Below are positions 53,760 through 64,000 of a stretch of 64,000 bases of DNA, piece by piece. Position 1 is the first letter of the stretch. The number at the start of each line of letters is the position of its first letter. The stretch lies in NCBI GenBank assembly GCA_964016885.1, contig OZ024747.1, positions 794,251 to 858,250 of the forward strand, written 5' to 3'. The stretch comes from Eledone cirrhosa (taxonomy: Eukaryota; Mollusca; Cephalopoda; Octopoda; Eledonidae). The position numbers and the translations under genes were made by a program. The notes beneath the pieces were generated by a model that saw nothing but the letters and a program-made list of their open reading frames with translations, did no database searches and was not told the DNA's origin.

Positions 53760-55470
53760 ATAGGTTAATATCTGTAGAGAAAACATTGACTCAGAAAGAA
53801 TCATGTTTTGGGTAGACTAGAATGGAGTGGATAGCTGGTTACTTCTGCGGAATAGAAACTGTTGCAGTAGTGGTAGCAGAAAATGACAGAGACGATATAG
53901 TATGTATATTGATGTGTCATTCATTGAAGTGTTGTTGAATGAAGGCTTAGATGTTTTGGGGTGGTTTTGATGAGATAAATACTGTGTAGTAGATGCGACT
54001 ATAGATTTTAAGTGAACACTTTGTCTTATATATATCTGCGTCTATATATACTTTTGTCTTTATATATATCTCCGTGGGAAAAAAGGACCAGCCAGATTAG
54101 TTGGGATTTCTTTTTAACGAGCTAGAGTGTGTTTTCAGTGAGATTTGGTTGTTGTTTCTAACGGTTTGAGCGACAACGTAGAGGCAAAATTATTGACGGA
54201 AGTGCTAGATATAACGAATGCTGTGACGTGTGTTTACAGGGAATATTAACTAAAGTGAAACTGGTCTTAACAAGAAACTAAAGCGATGAATTGGGTTCGG
54301 CTCTAATATAAAGATTTATTTGAAGCAAGTAGAAACATGAGATAATGTGGCATTTCCCGTTTACAATAGAGGTGTACGCATAGCTGGAGCAGTGGCCGTA
54401 AGGCGCTTAAAAGCTTATGGTGACCTCACCACCCCATATATAAAGATTATGGTGACCCCACCACCCCATATATAAAGTCTGCAAAGAAAAAAAAATTTAA
54501 TATAACAAATGCAATTAATTTGAATAAAATGGTGCCCCTCTTCTCTTGATGGCATAACCATCAGCTACCTTTTCTTAACGGTTTACCCAGTCTTGAATGT
54601 AAAATATAGTTACATCAATCGTGGTACAGTTTTGACCTGATTGTGAGTTCTCGCTTTATTCTTTTAATATACTGGACGAAACCTTACTGGAAAAGACCAA
54701 AGTTGAAAGCAGGGTCTAGAATCAAGAGACCCACAACCCAACCGATCAAAAACAAGTTTTAACAGAGTTTTAACATGTTGGACTTAGGCATGTGGGTCAC
54801 TTATAGGAGAAACGTGGACGGAGAGAAGCGGGATATTGCCCGAATTCTTGCAACACATGGAACTCCACTGAAAACAGTGGTCACTGAAGTCCTACAGAGA
54901 CCATAGGTAGAATACCTTCCTTTACATGTAACCAATAAATACAAATAAACTAAAGACGAGGTGTGTTCTACAACATTCTTTCTTTGTCAACTACAACCCA
55001 GCTAATAATATCTGTTTAAATGATGATTAGCTTACATATTTTTTATATGATGCTTCATATATACAGTGGATGAATAAATATGTCTTGCTGTGATGACCAT
55101 ACTTATTCCAATATACGGTAAAGTGTGTTTTCTGTGTTGAGATGAAACTAAAATGTTACTTACAGAACTTAGGACAACACCAAGGGGACATAACTATAAC
55201 AGACTAGTAACTTTGTTTTTACTTCTTTGTTTCGTATTCAACTTTCGCTTTTTTCGTTTATTTTTTAAATAATTTTACTTTTATTATTATTTGAGCAAAA
55301 TAAAATGTAAATATTTTCATTCACAACTGAGACTATTATTTACAACAGAGTTAATCTGTACTTCACAATCTATGTGTGACCCCCACTATCAAGCGTGATC
55401 CTAATACCAACACTGTTCGTACTGCACTCTTTGTTATTTACTTATATATATATGTATATATATATATATA
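53760..55470. other. Intergenic sequence upstream of FANCC
   Basis: Mostly unique AT-rich text. A 34-bp unit (ttatggtgacctcaccaccc + catatataaag) occurs twice at 54415-54477. The short frame near 54777-54906 (MLDLGMWVTYRRN...) has no domain I recognise. No exon matching the start of FANCC is seen. Confidence 0.5.
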
Positions 55471-55474
55471 TATA

Positions 55475-55592
55475 ATTATTTCTACTTTAGGCACAAGGCC
55501 AGCAATTATCCAGTGTATTACTGGTACTTTATTTTATCGACTCCGTAAGGATGAAAGGCAAAGTCAACCTCGGCGGGATTTGAACTCAGATA
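55475..55592 (-). repeat. SINE family 1, 5'-truncated
   Basis: ttctactttaggcacaaggc, ctccgtaaggatgaaaggca, gcgggatttgaactcagata, then (TA)n: only the tail half is present, 80 bases before the FANCC start. Confidence 0.85.
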
Positions 55593-55672
55593 TAATATAT
55601 ATACGTGTGTGTACGTGTGAGTGATACGAAACTAAATATATCAGCTCCTATCTAAAGCCAGTGTTGACAGGC

Positions 55673-57559
55673 ATGGAGGATTTTAGATGCAATGTATTAT
55701 TAAAATCTGATACGACATTGGAAAAGAGGATAACTACATTGCTGAATCGATTACATTTTACTGATGATGGAAGTGTAATGAAATCAGAAGATAATGTGTC
55801 AAAAATGTTTCTAGAAATTATCGAAGTACTTCAACAATTGAAACAGTATTTATCGGAGAAAGCGAATAATAATAATTGTTCGTTATTCACAGATATGAAA
55901 AGTGTTTATAGATTGTTGGATTGTTTGAGTCAGGTAAATAATTTAATGTTACACTCAGACATCAATCGACTTGTGATCGAGTGTATTTTTAGTATATATG
56001 ACTATAGTTATGTTCAACCAACAGAAACCCACACCAGGGCGTGGGCAATATCAAAACTCCGAAACCCTTTGATGTATATAGACACTGAAAGAAAGTCAAC
56101 CGTTTTTGATAATCTCGGTTTGCATACTGAATTAATCTGTGAAAACGCCATATCAATGTTAAGGCAGTATATTCGTGATATGGAGAGAAACACCAACACG
56201 ATTAACGGTAGACTTATACCAAGTGGATTATATATGGCATCTGACCAGCTTTCTGATGTCTGTTCAATATTGATTTATATTTTGCACAATTCGTTGCAGC
56301 CGCATGTTCAAATCTTGGTTGACGTATTCATGAACTATTTTTCAAAGCTGCCTTGTCCAGAGGTCGTTGTAGACTTTTACCGAAAGTTGGACAGTTTAGA
56401 AGTGGGGATATATGCCGGGAGCTTCACAGCTGCTAATGTATCTTCTCGTGGGTATCTAAGCTTTTTCAGTCGATGTAAGTTATGGACAAGTTACATGCCG
56501 AGTTTAGAACGTGAAATCTTATCATTGATCCGTGCAAACTTTGAGTGGAATTTCAGCAGAAAACACATGGAGGGAATAATGAATTCTAGACAGTTCCCGA
56601 AAGCTTGTGCTCAAAGTACGCAGCTATTTCTGGAAACTTCAACTATATTCCACTCTATTGTCGAGAAACTAGTCGCTGTAACAAAGAAAAACATTACAGT
56701 GGCAACACATTGCGGTGGTACAGCCATTTTCAGTGTCTTGTCTGTCTTTTATGATTGTGTTCACCGACATACAGCAGAATACAGCTTTAATGAGGACTCT
56801 TTGTCGCTTTATTCCCTGTACCCTTCGTTCTTCCATGAAATACTGAGACAATATACCCGAATACCCTACCAGGACACATCAGGTGTCGAGAATGTGAAAT
56901 ATCTTTTCCAACAAATAGAAATTTGGAAGGGGTGTCATGGATTCGATCTCGTTCACGTTTGGATTCGGACGCAGCACTTTCGCTTGAAATTTATAGCCTA
57001 TCTATTAAGACATGGTTTCACTGTGCCAGAAACTAACCTGGACGACTGGTTAAACACTTTACTGTGGTTCTACCAGTCTGACCTCATTTCAGCTAACTAC
57101 ATACACATGAAGGAGCTACTCTTCAGGTTTATGAAAGAACTGAGACAAGTATTCTGTGAATACAGCCCTACATGGGACAACCTTAAACACATCTTGCCAG
57201 CTGCTGACAATTTTCATTCTGAGTCCGTCGTAGTCAAATCAGTTGTAGACAGTTTGTTGTTAGCCTTTGTGCTTTACAGCAAGGTTGACCTACGTTTTGT
57301 AGACCATGTTCTACAGTTCATCACAGGTAGTGATGAAAATAATTCAATCCACTCACACCTTGTTGTTCTTTTATCTGCTGAATCCTTACTACAGTTTGAA
57401 GCAGCAGCTACTCAAAGCAGATATGTTAGTCTCATCACATATTATAGGTCAAAGTGGAAAGAAGAAAATCATACATCTCAGGATGGCAGTTCTTTGTCCA
57501 CGGTTACCCCTGCACAAATTTTGGCTGGATGTGAGGTTGTCATCAAAGATTATTCTTAG
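55673..57559 (+). CDS. FANCC: Fanconi anaemia group C-like protein (FANCC), single exon
   Basis: 628 codons from ATG 55673 to TAA/TAG-type stop at 57557-57559; an in-frame TGA at 55622 closes the frame upstream. All-helical, no enzyme motif, no signal peptide. Family similarity is by blocks in the right order: NGRLIPSGLYMASDQLSDVC (about 180-200), LWTSYMPSLEREILSLI with RQFPKACAQS (about 268-315; vertebrate FANCC has PSLEKAMLHL and LPQAACH), SVLSVFYDCV, LYPSFFHEIL, and LDDWLNTLLWFYQSD (about 450-465). Vertebrate FANCC is about 558 residues, so this is slightly longer. FANCC works with FANCE and FANCF in the core complex that ubiquitinates FANCD2/FANCI at DNA crosslinks. It is odd that it has no intron, while vertebrate FANCC has many; there is no clear poly-A tail, so a retrocopy is possible but not shown. 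The codon use and open frame argue for a working gene. Confidence 0.87.
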   Translation: MEDFRCNVLLKSDTTLEKRITTLLNRLHFTDDGSVMKSEDNVSKMFLEIIEVLQQLKQYLSEKANNNNCSLFTDMKSVYRLLDCLSQVNNLMLHSDINRLVIECIFSIYDYSYVQPTETHTRAWAISKLRNPLMYIDTERKSTVFDNLGLHTELICENAISMLRQYIRDMERNTNTINGRLIPSGLYMASDQLSDVCSILIYILHNSLQPHVQILVDVFMNYFSKLPCPEVVVDFYRKLDSLEVGIYAGSFTAANVSSRGYLSFFSRCKLWTSYMPSLEREILSLIRANFEWNFSRKHMEGIMNSRQFPKACAQSTQLFLETSTIFHSIVEKLVAVTKKNITVATHCGGTAIFSVLSVFYDCVHRHTAEYSFNEDSLSLYSLYPSFFHEILRQYTRIPYQDTSGVENVKYLFQQIEIWKGCHGFDLVHVWIRTQHFRLKFIAYLLRHGFTVPETNLDDWLNTLLWFYQSDLISANYIHMKELLFRFMKELRQVFCEYSPTWDNLKHILPAADNFHSESVVVKSVVDSLLLAFVLYSKVDLRFVDHVLQFITGSDENNSIHSHLVVLLSAESLLQFEAAATQSRYVSLITYYRSKWKEENHTSQDGSSLSTVTPAQILAGCEVVIKDYS

Positions 57560-57647
57560 AGTTTTGTCCAAACATATCCTGATAATTTGGTAGGTGGACT
57601 GTGGTCTGAGATTGAATCACATTTACTGACACATACACACATATTTG

Positions 57648-57835
57648 GATTGGCAGTATCGGTAGAGGGTCGGACGCCATGCTTTGCAACACAGTTACGT
57701 CCCTTTACGGATTGAGTTCAAATCCCGCCGAGGTTAACTTTGCCTTTCATCCTTACGGGGTCGATAAAATCAAGTACCAGTAATACACTGAGATAATTGC
57801 TGGCCTTGTGCCAAAAGTAGAAACAATTATATATA
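57648..57835 (+). repeat. SINE family 1, complete
   Basis: ttggattggcagtatcggta, gagggtcggacgccatgctt, gttcaaatcccgccgaggtt, cttacggggtcgataaaatc, gctggccttgtgccaaaagt, then (TA)n. It starts 88 bases after the FANCC stop and could be in its 3' UTR. Confidence 0.9.
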
Positions 57836-57839
57836 TATA

Positions 57840-60700
57840 TGTATAGAAACAGAGAGAAAGAGGCTTTCACACTTGTACGAGATTGCACTGAAAAGGCATT
57901 GATACAACTGAGGTTAAAGAAGGTGTCAGAATCAAGTAGTTGTGAAGCATACTTGTTAAACAGCCGTCAGATTAACATTTTATGAAGAAAGAAAACTAGC
58001 TGACAATAACAAAGAACTTTATAGATTTTTAAATATATTTTATTAACAGAACTTTGAACTGATAACAAGTAGCGAAACAGTCTTAAATACATCATTCTAG
58101 AATTTTCTGGGTGAACAATTTAATAATAATAATAATTGTAGTGGTAGAAGTAATAATAATAACAATAATAATAATCATGATTATAATGGTAATGTTTTCT
58201 TACGCATGAAGCAGGTGATATTTTTTGTTTTAGTTTTCAAAGGGAGGGAAGATGGGAGTTGTGGCGTTCATACCTTTCCCAATGGTATTAGCAATATTTA
58301 GTGAAGTGAAGATCAAGGTAGAAATTGTATGCAACACACTATGGTCTAGCTTCACTACACCATGTTACCCGCAACAACAATAACAACAATATTTTTCCGA
58401 TAACAACAACAATGACGTTAAAGAAACTTGAAACCTAGGACTGTTGGCTTTTTAAAAAAATTTTTTACAGGGTGGGGGTGGAGGATGAGAAGTGGTGAAG
58501 TAGATGCCTTTCTTAAGGGAGTTTAATTAATGACACTGTAAAGGTTTCAAATGTGTATTGGAACTTTGCTGGGAACGTAGTCACACCACAACGCACACTA
58601 TAAAGAACAACAATAATAATAACGTTGAATTCTTAATTAGTTACAGGGCCACTGAACAATATCCCCGCCCCCTCTTACCCCTTAATTTCACCGACCGTGG
58701 GCAGGATTTGAACTCAGAAAACAGAAATGAATCTAAATCTTATTTAGTATGAAGTTCTATTGGTTCTGTCACTGTATCCCAGTAATAATAATATAAATAA
58801 TAGCAACAACACTGCACTATGGTTATTATTATAGGAAAAATAATGTTAGAAATAATGATTATTATAAAAAAAAAAAAATAAATAGTAGCCATGTGTGGGG
58901 TCACAATCTGTTTTGAAATTGCCTTATATTCCCATTAATATATACACAAACACATTCATGTATATATATATGCATAGACATACACACATATATATATTTA
59001 TATATCTTTAGGTATTTAATTTTTTTCTCATGTGGGATTATATATATATATATACACATATATATATATATACACACATATATGTACACACACACATATA
59101 TATATACATATACTTTTTCTTCTCTCCCATTTTATTTTTAAAAAAATGAATTTAATTTAAGATAAATTGGGTTCAAGAAGTTTGCAAAAATGATTTAAAT
59201 AATTTTTAAATCTTAAAAAAACAAAAAAAAAACAATATAATTACATTTTCATTGTTTTTATCTTTATTCTTTTAAAATAAATATTTAAGTTTCGTCTGTT
59301 TTACAATTTATCCTTCCCTTACCTCACTCCTTTCCACACGCTAACCATTCATTTGACAAACATAACACAGGTAAATGTATTAAACCTTTCAAAAAATCCT
59401 TAAACAAACTCTTTGCTGAACCATAAAAGGTTTAGAGGGGGTTTGATGGGTGACTAAGTCCTCCTTGGTCTATGGGGTTTTGATGTGTGATTAGGCTCTC
59501 TCTAGTCTACAGAGGGTTTAATGTGACTAAGCTCTCCTTGGTTTACAGGAGTTTGTTTGATGTGTTACAAAGACTTCCTTGGTCTACAACAGTTAAATGT
59601 GAGTCCCCCTTGCATACAATATCCACATTAGCCATTTGTTTTCTATTTTAACCGTATAGTATAATTTTGGGGGAGATTTTGATTCTATTTCCAGCAAGTC
59701 AGGTGATCACAGAGAGACCTTTCTTGTTGGCTCTTTCAGTTGTCTTTTTTTTGTGTAAGCTAACTGGAAATGATAGATCTATTTTAACAGAAAGGAGGAG
59801 CTGAGAGATAGCTCCACCTCATCTGGGGGGATAGCGCCACTCCAACTGGAAGATGTAATATAGCTCCACTCCAACTGGGACACTAGTATAGAGTAACAGA
59901 CAATCTGGTATTCTCCCAATAGCACAGTTAACCTGATGTAATGTTGAACTTACATCCTCTGACCCCAATGATACAGTACAAGGGCAATTGACTGCCTTTA
60001 ACAGGATATGAATAGCTGACTCAATTCCACAGTACTATAGCCATTTCACCTACACACATACACAGATGTGTAGGTGAAATGAAAGTATATATATACACAC
60101 CCCATACATGTACATTTGGTTTTATAAGTAGAACAAATTGAACTTAGTATTTAAAACGGACTATATGTAATGTATTTATTTGTAGTTGAGAAAACTACTT
60201 GAGTTACTCAGGGATCTAGAGTTTTAGGTTAAAATAACTGCTAAAATTCAACAAGTGTTTTGTGTTTTGGTACGAAACATTAGGTCCCTGAATAACTATT
60301 ATAGTCTTAACTAATATAAAATTTATACACACATGTATATATATATATTTCTGTGTATATATAAAAGAAAAAGAGGAAGTAGGGATTACAATTCTTAAAA
60401 AAATAAACAAAAATAAAAACAGGTTAAATATATTTAATATATATAAAATTTCACTAGAAATAAATTAACAAATATTTTAACAAGTGGGAAATACATCATG
60501 TGACTTTGTAATAACAAATAGAAGGGGGAGAAGAAAAAAACAATATTTTATAAACTTTATAACTGAAAGGAAAAACATAGTTGTTTATTTTTAAAAATTA
60601 AATTTATGATTGTTTAATGATTTGTATATATTAGGCTTAGAGATTGTTTAGTTGACTGCCAGTTGACTACAATTTGACTGCCAGTTGACTACCAGTTTAT
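57840..60700. other. AT-rich downstream region
   Basis: (AAT)n and (AAC)n tracts, (TA)/(CA) runs at 58935-59110, and a weak SINE remnant near 58600-58715 (gggcaggatttgaactcaga). Three similar lines of ctccttggtctacaggag type at 59440-59600 form a weak tandem repeat of about 60-65 bp. No gene is recognised. Confidence 0.5.
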
Positions 60701-62048
60701 CATCAAAGCTGCCAACTCCACAGCCTTGAAAAGATGATAAAAAGTCAAGTGTAGCAGTGAAGTCTGATGGTAACCAGAAAGACTAAATACTGAAGGTGAT
60801 TTAGTTTGATGCTGGTTAAAGGATAGAATGATGAGAGAAGAAATGGTAAGAAATTCCACAACGTTGTGAATGGCTTTGTCCTTGAGGACATTTGTGCTAA
60901 GTAAGCAAAGTGAATTTAGTTTTAAGCTGGGAACTGAAACCTCAAAGACTCCATTTGCAAGGCAACCAGTCTCTTTTATAGAGAGGTCTAAATTGTGTGT
61001 ATTGAGGGGGTACACAATCTCCCCAATTATAACCCAGTTTTACTGTGAAAGAAATTTGGTGGTACAACAAAACATATTCACACAGAAAATATAAACAGAA
61101 TTCAATAATTATGATCCCCTGGACAAATTGTTTCAGTAATGACAAAGGTTCTACAGTGAGGACCTTAATAAATAATTAGAATTTATTTTACGCACTGAAT
61201 GAAAAAGAGGCATACATTGCCCCTGGATAACATGCTAGTTCTATTGCAAATAACATTTTCCCTACACAAAGGTAATCAGAAGCAAATGTAGGAGTTACAA
61301 TTCCCAACACACCTCCATCTCTCACCCTTCAATGAATTAAAGATTTGTAGTGTAATGTAATTTAAATGCGTTCCTCCATAGGACTGATGTACAACTTGAC
61401 TTTCTAAAGAGCTGTGGCCAATATATTCCCCGCATCAGTGAATCCTCCTATACAGGGAGTATATTCTAATAAATTCTTGTAGTTCTCTTGGGGATGTCCA
61501 CTCTCTCCCTCACACACAATATAATCTTGTCCACTGGGCTATTTCAGCTCAACATAAAATATATATTCTTTTTAACAACAGCAATAACAACAGGGATGAG
61601 AGGACAATGAATGAAAAATTAGACAAATATGGGCAGAATAAATTAACATAAAAGAAAAATAAATTTCTGTTTTTGTTTCTGTAGAGTTTTTTGGATATTT
61701 CTTTTTTCGTTTGTGTGGCACAAGGCCATTATTATTATTATTATTTTATTGTCAGGGATATTCTATAGAATATGAGTATGATGAGGCACATGGCCATATT
61801 TCTTCTGTAGAGGATATATATGTGTATATGCGTGTGTGTATACATATATATATCAGTAGTACTAAGTGAGTAAACATCACTGATGATGGATAAACATCTT
61901 GAAATACTTGTCTTGCATTCTCACATGACTACTGACATGATCACAGTTTAAAACCTTCATAGCAAGACTTATGTTTATTATACATAAACATAGTAATTCC
62001 CTTTATATATGTTGCTATTGTTACTATATATGCATGTATGTATATGTA

Positions 62049-62079
<31 letters not shown>

Positions 62080-62190
62080 TCTACTCTATATTTTTATATA
62101 CCTTCTGTTTGGCAAGGAGATAAATTTGAGTAATAAACATCACTTTTTCTTCCTTTGCTAAAAGATATCTTTAGATAATCTGCATGTTAC
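60700..62190. other. No gene recognised
   Basis: Unique-looking AT-rich sequence; small frames at 60689-61145 on both strands show no domain. A short gtggcacaaggccattatta piece near 61716 is a SINE tail remnant. Confidence 0.45.
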
Positions 62191-62395
62191 ACACACATAT
62201 ATAGATATATACACACACACATATAGATATACACACACACATAGATACACTCACACACACACATAGATATACTCACACACACATATATATATATACACAC
62301 ACACACATATAGATATACACTCACACACATATAGATATACACTCACACACATATAGATATACACTCACATACATATAGATACACACACACACATT
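62190..62395. repeat. (CA)n/(TAGATA) compound microsatellite
   Basis: Units such as acacacacatatagatatac and actcacacacatatagatat repeated about ten times. Confidence 0.93.
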
Positions 62396-62984
62396 TCCAA
62401 ATTTTCATTTCAATTGCTACACATTTTAAGCAATATTTTCTTATATTTCAAATATTAGAAAACTAATTAAAATGATATTCCGTACATTATTAAGCAAACC
62501 CAAGAATATATTAGTAATTAATATAGCTACTGTTTTAACATCATTTTAGTTAACTTAATAAATTAATTAACAAGGACGTAGTTTTGACTAGAACACCACC
62601 ATTACTTCATGTGAATTTCAAAGATAACATAATATAACATGTGTGTATGTGTGTAATTATGTAGATTTGTAGATTTTATCATGTGTTAAAAGCCATTCCA
62701 ATGATTAGAAACAATCTAATTCCCATTTATCCATTTTTAACTCACAGAAATATTTGTTATTAACCCTCACCAACACTTAGTAACTTTTTAATGAATATTC
62801 ACATATTCTTCGATCTTTGAGAAAAAAAAATGGAATTTACATCTCATATTAATGCAGGTATCTCTGGTGAAAGAGGCCAAAGTCCTATGAAAAGCTATGT
62901 AAATATAAGTATCCTACACAAGAATATGGTGCTCTGCCCATCTGGAAATTCAACCTACAACCTAAAGATCATAAGTACAACACT

Positions 62985-63275
62985 CTAAGTAGTGGTGGTG
63001 GTAGTGGTAGTTGTGATGGTGGTGTTAGTGGAGGTGGTTGTGATAGTAGTAGTGGTGGTGGTGATAGTGGTAGTAGTGGTGGTGGTTGTGATAGTAGTAG
63101 TAGTGGTGGTGATAGTGGTAGTTCTGATGGTGGTTGTGATAGTAGTAGTAGTGGTGGTGATAGTGGTAGTAGTGGTGGCGGTTGTGATAGTAGTAGTAGT
63201 GGTGGTGATAGTGGTAGTAGTGGTGGTGATAGTAATAGTATCAATAGTGGTGATAGTAGTAGTAGTAATTTCTGT
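62985..63275. repeat. (GGT/AGT)n trinucleotide-based repeat
   Basis: Runs of ggtggt, agtagt and gatagt with a higher-order unit of about 54 bases (gtggcggttgtgatagtagt...). All frames are open because of the triplet pattern; none is a gene. Confidence 0.93.
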
Positions 63276-63321
63276 ATTTAAAATGAAATTGATTTCTAAC
63301 ATTGGCCGGAAGACCAGATAT

Positions 63322-63339
63322 GGGGGGGGGGGGGGGGGG
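63322..63339. repeat. Poly-G run of 18
   Basis: Uninterrupted G run. Confidence 0.9.
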
Positions 63340-63509
63340 TTAGATATAGTTGGTTCTACCTCAGTATACTACTGGTATTTAACAGGTTGACAGGTAGAGA
63401 TGGCTGGGAGGTATATAGCACAAGGGTCACATAAAACTTGGATGGATTGAACAGTTAACAAACAAGATAAACAATAAAAGTAATAAATAAATTGTCATCG
63501 TTAGTGTTT

Positions 63510-63848
63510 TATATACATACATATATATATATATATATACATACATATATATATATATATATACATACATATATATATATATATTATATATATATATATC
63601 AAAATAAGTAACGGAGTCAGAAACTCACGTTAGTCCCTGTACCTTGATAAACACACACTATATATATATATATATATACATAATATATATATATATACAT
63701 ACATAATATATATATAATATATATATATACATAATATATATATATATTATATATATATACATACATAATATATATATTATATATATATACATACATAATA
63801 TATATATTATATATATATACATAATATATATATTATATATATATACAT
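63510..63848. repeat. (TA)n block with ATACATA interruptions
   Basis: TA runs broken at regular places by tacata; the unit tacataatatatatattata + tata repeats several times from 63670. Confidence 0.93.
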
Positions 63849-63849
63849 A

Positions 63850-64000
63850 ATTGTTTCTACTTTAGGCACAAGGCCAGCAATTACCCAGTGCATTACTGGT
63901 ACTTTATTTTATCGACCCCGTAAGGATGAAAGGCAAAGTCAACCTCGGCGGGATTTGAACTCAGATCGTAAAGGGACGTAACTATGCTGGGAAGCATGGC
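63850..64000 (-). repeat. SINE family 1, cut by the window end
   Basis: tttctactttaggcacaagg, gaccccgtaaggatgaaagg, gcgggatttgaactcagatc, aagggacgtaactatgctgg. The head lies beyond 64000. Confidence 0.92.

Noticed and set aside
62969..63390. Open frames rich in Val, Thr or Pro/Leu
   Set aside because: All come from GGT/AGT triplet repeats on both strands.

Overview
The window is nuclear DNA of a coleoid cephalopod, most likely an octopus. The reasons are split host genes with long AT-rich introns, very many (TA)n, (CA)n and GATG microsatellites, tRNA-derived SINEs of the kind known from octopus, and several families of non-LTR retrotransposons, Helitrons and mariners. Nothing bacterial or organellar is present. 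The species is inferred, not proven.

Three host genes can be read. (1) 926-5815, plus strand: a four-exon gene for a predicted 817-residue protein with an N-terminal MAVS/RIG-I-type CARD, a Death domain, a long acidic Ser/Thr-rich linker and a C-terminal membrane anchor. This is the layout of a mitochondrial antiviral adaptor (MAVS) with an added Death domain, and it is the most interesting object here. (2) 47770-17253, minus strand: an eight-exon gene for nicotinamide mononucleotide adenylyltransferase (NMNAT), assembled by hand from eight short exons whose splice phases all agree. It gives a 243-residue protein with both nucleotidyltransferase signatures. (3) 55673-57559, plus strand: one uninterrupted 628-codon reading frame for a FANCC-like protein of the Fanconi anaemia core complex. 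The MAVS-like gene and NMNAT converge; NMNAT and FANCC are head to head about 7.9 kb apart.

The rest is repeats. 1-600 is the 3' end of a LINE. 5816-17252 is intergenic, with SINEs, decayed LINE pieces, a stray copy of an NMNAT exon edge and a 21-bp minisatellite. The NMNAT introns (17353-47700) hold a 29-bp satellite grown from a SINE head, four LINE copies of one RT family (one with an open 621-codon frame), a 20-bp satellite, a 42-bp VNTR starting at a splice donor, a complete but broken mariner, a CR1/Jockey-like LINE with an internal deletion, a Helitron helicase relic, a 459-bp foldback element, an 815-bp non-autonomous Helitron and a same-strand cluster of four truncated LINE 3' ends. 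47771-55672 holds SINEs with perfect hairpins, a 112-bp perfect palindrome and a 34-bp satellite interrupted by a retroposon with clear target-site duplication. 57560-64000 is AT-rich, with SINEs and microsatellites and no recognisable gene.

The three genes do not form a pathway: one is innate immunity, one NAD synthesis, one DNA repair. Possible regulatory links come from structure: inverted LINE pairs and foldbacks inside NMNAT introns could make double-stranded RNA, and the VNTR multiplies a donor-like sequence next to a real splice donor.
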